DNA from: CAYLPT01 sp964385645
GTDB taxonomy: Bacteria; Armatimonadota; Hebobacteria; Hebobacterales; Hebobacteraceae
Direction: 5' to 3'
DNA: 6,819 nt
NCBI GenBank assembly: GCA_964385645.1
Contig: CAYLPT010000089.1
Location: 1 to 6,819 of the forward strand
Every line of letters begins with the position of its first letter. Position 1 is the first letter of the stretch. Made by a program: the position numbers and the translations under genes. Positions 1 to 6,000 of this stretch are shown here, piece by piece. Under the pieces are notes generated by a model, which was given only the letters and a program-made list of their open reading frames with translations, did not search any database and was not told the origin of the DNA.

Positions 1-879
1 TCTCCTGCCCTCCCCCCCGCGCCGGCCGCGGCCTGGCCCCTCCTCCATCCAGTCCCACTTCTCGTGCTGGAAGACGCTCATCACGCGCAGCCCGTCGGTG
101 TAGCGCAGCTCCGCGGTGGCGAACCGATGCCGGCCCAGGCGCCTCAGGTGGGCGCCGACCAGCTGATAGCCCGAGGGGACATAGCTCGGCGCCCTCACCG
201 GGAAGCCCAGCGCCCGGCTCAGCTCCGCGAGCTCCATTCTCCGGCCCTCGTCATCGCCGCCCACCGTCTCCCAGCCTGGTGGCGCCTGGAATGTCTCCGG
301 CGCCACCGGCGCGCCGAAGGTCACGCTCAGGTACTCGGTGCTCGCCGTCAGCCGCCCGTCCACATTGTAGCGCTCCTGCTTCAGGGCGAAGGAAGTCTCC
401 CGGTCCAGCCACAGCCGCCGGGCTGCCGGCCCCCGTCCCCGGCCCCTCGGCCTCACCTCCAGCAGCCGCGTCGGCCGGCCCGCCACGCGCTCCTCTCCCA
501 CCACCTCCGCGGCGTAGTTGCGCTCCGCCAGCGCCCGGTCCACCACGAAGGCCAGCCGGGGCATGATCAGGGCCCGCTGGGCCATCGGGTCGAGATGAAT
601 CAGGCGCTCCCCGTCGTCCACCAACGACCAGCGCCGCCGCCCATGCTCATAGTCATAGCGCACCCGGCCCCGCGCCGCGCGCACCTTCGCCTGGGCCTCC
701 AACTCCCGTCCGCCCATCACCACCATCGTGCGCGCGGTGCCCTCCAGCGACACTCGCTGGGCCGCCCGCTCGCTCTCCCACACCGCCCGCCAGGGCGCCT
801 CCTGCGCGCGGGCGGCGGCGGCAAGCGCGAGCGCGACGAGCGCGCCCATTGCCATCGCCAGCCATCGTCTCATCACCAT
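1..879 (-). CDS. RseB/MucB-like exported sigma-factor regulatory protein (3' end cut by window edge)
   Basis: This is the third gene of the sigma/anti-sigma operon; 293 codons are visible with no in-frame stop before the left edge. The start ATG at 877-879 follows GGGAGGGG (884-891), with GGAGG 6 nt away; an ATG at 871-873 is possible but further from it. Residues 1-25 form a signal peptide (MVMRR, then a hydrophobic Leu/Ala stretch, cleavage likely after ARA25). There is no lipobox Cys, so it should be a soluble exported protein. Residues about 35-200 read as the LolA/LppX-like fold of MucB/RseB: YDYEHGRRRWSLVDDGERLIHLDP (residues 75-98), then RRLWLDRETSFALKQERYNVDGR, then a beta pattern ending TFQAPPGW. 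Residues about 222-270 match the RseB C-terminal domain (YVPSGYQL, then LRYTDGLRVMSVF). By analogy it would bind the anti-sigma periplasmic tail and block its cleavage. A plain outer-membrane lipoprotein-sorting homologue is the alternative. The visible end (279-293) is an odd Gly/Arg/Glu-rich stretch. Confidence 0.82.
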   Translation of the reverse strand, partial: MVMRRWLAMAMGALVALALAAAARAQEAPWRAVWESERAAQRVSLEGTARTMVVMGGRELEAQAKVRAARGRVRYDYEHGRRRWSLVDDGERLIHLDPMAQRALIMPRLAFVVDRALAERNYAAEVVGEERVAGRPTRLLEVRPRGRGRGPAARRLWLDRETSFALKQERYNVDGRLTASTEYLSVTFGAPVAPETFQAPPGWETVGGDDEGRRMELAELSRALGFPVRAPSYVPSGYQLVGAHLRRLGRHRFATAELRYTDGLRVMSVFQHEKWDWMEEGPGRGRRGGEGRR

Positions 880-883
880 CCAT

Positions 884-891
884 CCCCTCCC
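884..891 (-). promoter_or_regulatory. Ribosome binding site of the RseB-like gene
   Basis: GGGAGGGG on the minus strand lies in the 34-bp gap between the anti-sigma stop and the ATG at 877-879. The GGAGG core is 6 nt from that ATG. It decides for this start over the ATG at 871-873. The spacing is the same as for the anti-sigma gene upstream. Confidence 0.7.
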
Positions 892-913
892 AGACCCGCG
901 GCGACGCGCTGGT

Positions 914-1402
914 TCATCCCCCGTTCTCCGACCCCGCCAACAGCAACCCCAGGGCCGCCTGGTCCGACAGCGGCGCGGCCCACACCGCCGACAGGTGGCC
1001 CTCGATCGCCGCCTGCATCTGTTCGTCGGCGTCCACAGCCGCCACCAGCTCCACCTCCATCGGCGGGCTCGTCCCGATCGGCCAGAGCACGAAGGAGGCG
1101 ACCACCGCCAGCGCGAGCATGGCCGCGGCGAAGGCCATCCGCCACCGCACCTGCGGCCGCGCGGGCGCCGGCCGGGGCGCAGCGATCCGCCGTCGGATCG
1201 CATCCCAGGCGTACCCGGGCGCGGGCTGACGCCCCACCGCCGACAGCAGCTCGCCGGTGCGCTCCAGCGCCCGCAGCTCGCGGCGGCAGGCGCGGCACAC
1301 CTCAACATGCCCCTCGAGGCGGCGGCGCGCGCGGCCGCGCAGCGCGCCCACGGCGTGCTCGGCCAGCCGACGCCGGATCTGCTCACATTCCTTCGGCTTC
1401 AT
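914..1402 (-). CDS. Zinc-finger anti-sigma factor, single-pass membrane protein
   Basis: This 162-residue protein should hold the adjacent ECF sigma factor inactive at the cytoplasmic membrane. The N-terminal cytoplasmic part carries a ZAS-type zinc-finger (zf-HC2) motif: Cys6, then His32-x3-Cys36-x2-Cys39. A hydrophobic helix at about 88-108 (MAFAAAMLALAVVASFVLW) is a single transmembrane segment, leaving an exported tail of about 54 residues (ending LLLAGSENGG) where a site-1 protease or the RseB-like partner could act. The start at 1400-1402 is preferred over an in-frame ATG at 1415-1417 because GGAGGGG sits just upstream, with GGAGG 6 nt from ATG. The start lies inside the sigma gene (20-nt overlap), which suggests translational coupling and matched amounts of the two proteins. 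The identity of the ligand that triggers release is not visible. Confidence 0.9.
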   Translation of the reverse strand: MKPKECEQIRRRLAEHAVGALRGRARRRLEGHVEVCRACRRELRALERTGELLSAVGRQPAPGYAWDAIRRRIAAPRPAPARPQVRWRMAFAAAMLALAVVASFVLWPIGTSPPMEVELVAAVDADEQMQAAIEGHLSAVWAAPLSDQAALGLLLAGSENGG

Positions 1403-1982
1403 CTTGCCCCTCCACATACGGGCCCAGCAGGCGCCGCAGCGCCTCCCTCCCTCGCGCCAGACGGGACAGCACCGTCCCCGGCCGCACCCCCTGCGCCCGC
1501 GCGATCTCCTGCACCGACATTCCCTCCAGGTGATGCATCACCACCGCCGCCCGCTGCGGCGGCGCCAACTGCTCGATCGCCGACCACACCGCGCTCCGCA
1601 GCTCCGCCGCCATCGCCGCCCCCTCCGGCCCGTCGCCACTCGCGGCGGGCTCGCTCGTTTGCCCCTCTTCGCCTGCCAGGGCGGCCTCCGTAACCTCCAG
1701 CTTCGCGCGGCCCGACTTGACGTGATCCCGCACCAGGTTCGTCGCGATCCGGTACAGCCAACCCCGGAAGGCGCCCGGAGAGCGCAGCCGCCCCAGCGAC
1801 GCCCACGCCCGCACAAACGTCTCCTGCGTCAAGTCAACCGCCAACTCGGCCTCCCTCACCTGACTCAGCAGGTAAGAGTGCACGCCAGATTCCAGAGACC
1901 GGTACAGCCGCTCAAACGCGCCCACGTCGCCGGCGCGCGCCTGCCTCACGAGCTGCTCGAATTCCACGCGGTCTCCATCCAT
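1383..1982 (-). CDS. ECF-type RNA polymerase sigma factor (sigma-70 family, RpoE/SigW-like)
   Basis: This 199-residue protein is the usual length for an ECF sigma factor. Region 2 spans about 8-90: DLTQETFVRAW (50-60) is the core-binding and -10 recognition helix signature, followed by FRGWLYRIATNLVRDH (72-87). A variable acidic linker at about 100-127 (EEGQTSEPAASGDGPEG) joins it to region 4 at about 128-187. There LAPPQRAAVVMHHLEGMSV leads into the -35 recognition helix-turn-helix (EIARAQGVRPGTVLSRLARGREAL). It has only regions 2 and 4, as expected for the ECF class. It is first in a tight operon with its anti-sigma factor and an RseB-like protein, which points to envelope-stress control. 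ATG at 1980-1982 is the first start after an in-frame TGA at 1992-1994, but its nearest Shine-Dalgarno-like GGAGGG is rather far. GTG at 1965-1967, preceded by GGAG at 5 nt, is a real alternative and would remove five residues. Confidence 0.93.
   Translation of the reverse strand: MDGDRVEFEQLVRQARAGDVGAFERLYRSLESGVHSYLLSQVREAELAVDLTQETFVRAWASLGRLRSPGAFRGWLYRIATNLVRDHVKSGRAKLEVTEAALAGEEGQTSEPAASGDGPEGAAMAAELRSAVWSAIEQLAPPQRAAVVMHHLEGMSVQEIARAQGVRPGTVLSRLARGREALRRLLGPYVEGQDEAEGM
1407..1413 (-). promoter_or_regulatory. Ribosome binding site of the anti-sigma gene, inside the sigma-factor coding sequence
   Basis: GGAGGGG on the minus strand lies within the last codons of the sigma gene (encoding part of YVEGQ). 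Its GGAGG core is 6 nt upstream of the anti-sigma ATG at 1400-1402. It fixes that start and supports coupled translation of the two genes. Confidence 0.7.
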
Positions 1983-2112
1983 CCAGACGACTCAGCCGCC
2001 CTCCGATTCCAGCTCCGGACGCCTGCTCCGCCCCCCCACCGCACCGTAAGAGGTCGCCGGTGCGCGACGCCGAAGAGAGACGCCACACCCACAGCGCCCC
2101 GGAGAAAGCCCC
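1983..2112. promoter_or_regulatory. Divergent intergenic region between the sigma operon and the sugar kinase
   Basis: These 130 bp separate two genes transcribed away from each other, so promoters for both should lie here. No clear housekeeping -35/-10 pair is visible in either direction. On the minus strand GGAATC (2005-2010) and GTCT (1985-1988), 16 nt apart, weakly recall an ECF-type promoter that could give autoregulation. A small inverted repeat, GTCGC (2053-2057) / GCGAC (2064-2068), and two copies of GACGCC (2066-2071 and 2079-2084) are present, but short repeats like these are expected by chance at this GC content. A run of seven C occurs at 2031-2037. The kinase ribosome binding site, GGAGAAA, is at 2101-2107. 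Confidence 0.45.
2101..2107 (+). promoter_or_regulatory. Ribosome binding site of the PfkB kinase gene
   Basis: GGAGAAA ends 5 nt before the ATG at 2113-2115 (8 nt from its GGAG core). It agrees with the protein start, which begins directly with the PfkB first beta strand (MSLQILALGEALVEV). Confidence 0.55.
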
Positions 2113-3060
2113 ATGTCGCTCCAGATCCTCGCCCTCGGAGAGGCCCTCGTCGAGGTCATGCGCACCCGCATTGACGACCCCCTCGACACCCCCTCGGAGT
2201 TCGTCGGCCCCTTCCCCAGCGGCGCCCCAGCCATCTTCGCCGACGCCGCCGCACGCCTGGGCGCCCGCGTCGGCTTCGTCGGGGCGGTCGGCGACGACGA
2301 CTTCGGCTCTTGTCTTCTCAACCGCCTCCGGGCCGATGGGGTGGACCTCACCTACTGCCCCCGCGTCCCCGAGCGCGCCACCGGGGTGGCCTTCGTCACC
2401 TACTTCTCCGATGGCAGCCGCCGCTTCCTCTACCACATCGCGCACGCCGCCGCCGGCCAGATGCCAGACCCCGACCCGGAGTACCTCGGGCAGGCGCAGT
2501 TCCTACACATCTGCGGGTCTTCCCTGTCGGTCAGCGAGGCCATGCGCAACTCCTGCTATCGCGCCGCCCAGATCGTGCGCGCCGCCGGCGGCCGGGTCAG
2601 CTTCGACCCCAATCTGCGCCCCGAGCTGCTGGGCGGGGAGGAGGCCCTCCGGCGCATCTGCGCGCCCATCCTCTCCGCCGCCCACGTCGTGCTCCCCAGC
2701 GGCGCCGAGGCCGAGCTCCTCGCCGCCCGCCGGGGGACCGACCAGGCCTGCCGCGCTCTGCTCGAGCTGGGCCCACATGTGGTGGTCCTCAAGCGCGGCG
2801 CCGAGGGCTGCTCGATCTACACCAGTGAGGGGCGCACCGACGTGCCCGCCTTCGCCATCGCGCCGGTGGACCCCACCGGCGCCGGTGACTGCTTCGACGC
2901 CGGCTTCGTCGTGGGGCTGCTCGAGGGGCTGCCGCTGCCAGAGGCGGGCCGGCTCGCCAACGCCGCTGGCGCGCTCGGCGCCACCCGCAAGGGGCCCATG
3001 GAGGGCGCCTTCCCCCGCCCCGTGGTCGAGCGCTTCATGTGCGACGGCACGCTGCCGTAG
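2113..3060 (+). CDS. PfkB/ribokinase-family carbohydrate kinase
   Basis: This complete 315-residue protein has the usual length for the family, which transfers the ATP gamma-phosphate to a sugar or sugar-acid hydroxyl in the cytoplasm. The N-terminal substrate half shows GEALVEV (9-15), a variant of the first PfkB signature (SGAPAIFADAAARLGA, 36-51; usually GG at the start) and VGAVGDDDFG (56-65). The middle has SFDPNLRPELL (163-173) and LPSGAEAELL (194-203). The C-terminal signature PTGAGDCFDAGFVVGLL (254-270) contains the anion hole GAG and the catalytic base Asp259. The SFDPNLR segment and general layout resemble 2-keto-3-deoxygluconate kinases, fructokinases and related sugar kinases. The substrate cannot be fixed from sequence alone, and no pathway genes lie beside it. 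The start ATG follows GGAGAAA at 8 nt from GGAG. It is transcribed away from the sigma operon and converges on the protease gene with an 18-bp gap. Confidence 0.93.
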   Translation: MSLQILALGEALVEVMRTRIDDPLDTPSEFVGPFPSGAPAIFADAAARLGARVGFVGAVGDDDFGSCLLNRLRADGVDLTYCPRVPERATGVAFVTYFSDGSRRFLYHIAHAAAGQMPDPDPEYLGQAQFLHICGSSLSVSEAMRNSCYRAAQIVRAAGGRVSFDPNLRPELLGGEEALRRICAPILSAAHVVLPSGAEAELLAARRGTDQACRALLELGPHVVVLKRGAEGCSIYTSEGRTDVPAFAIAPVDPTGAGDCFDAGFVVGLLEGLPLPEAGRLANAAGALGATRKGPMEGAFPRPVVERFMCDGTLP

Positions 3061-3078
3061 GAGGGAGCGCGCTGGCCC

Positions 3079-6000
3079 TCAGGGCGTGTACTCAAAGCCC
3101 CGGGAGATGAAGACCGCCATCTGGTCTCGGGTGCACACGTATTCGGGGTGGTAGCGCCCGTCCGGGTAGCCCCCTGTGATGGCGCGCTCCGCGATGTACT
3201 CCACGTAGTCGAAGCACCATCCCCACTCGCCCTCGGGCTGCACATCCGGGAAGGTCGCCTCTGCCGGCCCCGTCGGCACGCCTGCGTCCCCGCCCGCCAC
3301 CCCGCGGGCGATGAACACCGCCATCTGCCCCCGCGTCACCTCGATCCCTGGCCTGTAGGTGCCGTCCGGGAAGCCGCGCACGATATCCTGCTCGGGGTCG
3401 GCGCAGTACTCAATGTACTTGTAAGCCCAGTGGTCCTCGGGCACGTCGGGGAAGGTCGGCTCCCCCGGCAGGTAGGTCTCAAAGTACTCGTCGCCGCCCT
3501 CCAGCGCGCGGGCGACGAAGACGGCCATCTGGTCGCGCGCCACGGGAAGCGAGGGCGCGTAGGTCCCATCCGGGTAGCCGCCGACCAGCCCGGCCGCGGC
3601 AATGGCCTCGATCCACGCCGAGGCCCAGTGCGCGGTCGTCACGTCCGGGAAGGTGTGCACCCCCACCGACGCGTGCTGGTGCAGCCTGTCCACTAGGACG
3701 TTGTACACATCCCACCACACCGAGGTGTTGTACGGGGCGGGCAGGTAGTGGTACACCGTCCCCCGGTACCGCGCGTAGGCCACCTGCGGGCCCCCGATGG
3801 CGGGCATGTCCTCCGGCGTCCGGCTGCCCGCCAGCGGGATCGTGAAGCCCAGCGACAGGTCCGCCAGGAACACGTCCGACTGGCCTTGGCGCCGCTCGTG
3901 CCACACCACCTGGTCGCCGTGGACCCGCACGTGGCCCCGACGCATGTTGGGCGGATCGGTCGCCACGGCGACCTCCGTCATCGTCTCCAGGTCGAGCGCG
4001 TAGATGTCAATGCTCTCGGCGCTGCCCTCGTACAGCCGCCGCGTGTCGAGCCACACCACCCACCGCTCGGACACGTCGGGGTAGTACTCAGCCCATGGGG
4101 TTGCGGTGAGGCGAATCTCGGCCGGGTCAGGGTCCGGCCGGTTGGGGTCCTTCCAGTTCGGCACGCCGTCGCCGTTGGAGTCCACCGAGAGGTCGTAGAG
4201 GTAGATGTCGGGCTGACCGTCCCGCCAGTCCTCCCACACCACGAAGCGGCCAGAGATGCGGGGCGAGTATTGCGCCCCCGGGGCCCTGCACAGGGGGTAC
4301 ACGCCCACGGTGTAGGTGCCTGTGCTCTCTCGCAGGTCGGCGATATAGATGTCCGCGTTCACCTCGGCTACGTTCCAGGGGTCCATGATCCGGTTCGGGT
4401 CGTTACGGTAGTCCTCCCACACCACCAGAAACCCGTCTATCGCCGAGAAGGCCGCATCCCAGTTGTTCCAGACGATGCGCCTCGGCAGCAGCTGCGGTGT
4501 GGTGGGGTTGTAGGCCGTCACCTGGTAGTACCAGAGGTCCGGGTTGACGGGATCCTGGCGGTCGTCCACGGTCCAGGTCACCCAGTCTCCGGACACCTCC
4601 GGGTAGAGGTGATTGCTGATGTCGAAGTAGGTGTAGGGGGCGACGGGCCAGCCCTGGGAGTCCCGCGGGAAGGGGATGTCGTCGGGCAGGATCCAGCGCT
4701 GGCCGGTGTTGAGGTCTTTCACCCCGATCTGCGGCAGCAGGTAGTCCCGCCACAGGCCGCTGTAGTCCACATAGGCCACCCGGCTGCCGGCCACCGACGG
4801 CATATCCTGCCCATAGCGGGCATCGTCCACCACCAGCATCCTCGTCGCGCCCGTCGCCACCTCACCGAAGTACTCGGCGCCCCTCGCCATCTGCCAGTGA
4901 CAGGGGTGCCACCCCGGCTCGGAGGGGGCAGTGATATCGAAGCTGAAGGTCACGGTCTGCCCCGGGGCCACGCTGCCGACGGGCAGGGGGATGCGGCTGG
5001 GCCCCCAGGTCGTGTTGCCCGCCGGCGACTGAGATGCCAGCTCATACTCCCCCGCCACCCAGGTCACCGTCCCGTCGTTGTACATCTGCACGTGCACCCT
5101 GGAGGTCTGCCCCTTGAGCATGAAAGCCGGGATCGCGCTCGCCACCACCCTCGCCCCCGGGCTCACCACCTGAAGGGCCGGCCCCACCAGACCGTTGCTC
5201 GTCTCATCCCACTCCGGCACCTGATACTCGCTGTCCGCGTACGCCACCAGCCAGTAGTTCTCACCCGGCACCGCCGGGATCGTCCCCGCCAGCCCGCTCT
5301 CCACGTGCGACTCTCCGGGCCCCAGCCCGGGCACCACGAAGGTCGCCACCGCCGCGTCCTGCGGCGAGGCGATCTGGTTTCGCGAGAGCCCCACCATCGT
5401 AGTGAACGACCCCGCGGCCTGGTCGCCGCGGTTCATGACTGTCACGTCTACCTCGATCGTCTCCCCCACCGCGGCCGAGGTCGCCGTCGTCGAGAGCGCC
5501 GTCACCACCAGGTCCGGGCCCGAGGTCGGCGCGTTCGCCATTGCCCGCACAAGGTCGACGCGAGGCGTCCCCACCTTCGTCAGCTCATCCACGATCTGCA
5601 CCCCTGTGCGCCGCAGACGCGCCCGTATCTCGTCGGGGTCCGTGATGCCCGCGCCTGCCAGACACGCCGCCGCGCCGGCCACATGCGGCGCCGCCATCGA
5701 GGTCCCCGCCAGGATCCGGTAGCCCCCGCCGAGCTGCGCACTCGTGATCACCGCCCCCGGAGCGAACAGCTCCACCATCTCCCCCCGGTTCGAGAAGCAG
5801 GCCACGCCGTCGGCTGCGGGGCTGCTGTCCGAGCAGCTCGAGTACACCAGCGTCTGACCCGGGTAGCCGCGATCATAGGTGGCTCCCACCGCCACCGCCG
5901 CGCTCGCGCAGGCCGGGTACGAGACCCCGCCCAGGTAGCCCTGGTTGCCCGCCGCCGCGACGACGAGGATGCCCTGATCCACTGCATCCTGAAGGGCCGC

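Noticed and set aside
1415..1417. Upstream ATG as the anti-sigma start (five more residues, MWRGK)
   Set aside because: The GGAGGGG element lies downstream of it, immediately before the ATG at 1400-1402, so the shorter start is better supported.
64..1533. Long plus-strand open frame of 489 codons across the sigma operon
   Set aside because: It is antisense to the RseB-like and anti-sigma genes, has a low-complexity Pro/Arg/Ala composition and no domain. It is a shadow of the minus-strand codons.
2031..2037. C7 run (G7 on the minus strand) as part of a G-quadruplex
   Set aside because: Four close G-tracts are not present; it is an isolated homopolymer in a GC-rich spacer.
2053..2068. Inverted repeat GTCGC-N6-GCGAC as an operator in the divergent gap
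   Set aside because: Five-base GC-only arms are expected by chance in DNA of this composition and nothing links them to a regulator.
3061..3090. Possible bidirectional terminator between the convergent kinase and protease genes
   Set aside because: Only a short GCCCTCAGGGC palindrome is present, partly inside the protease coding end, with no T-run on either side.
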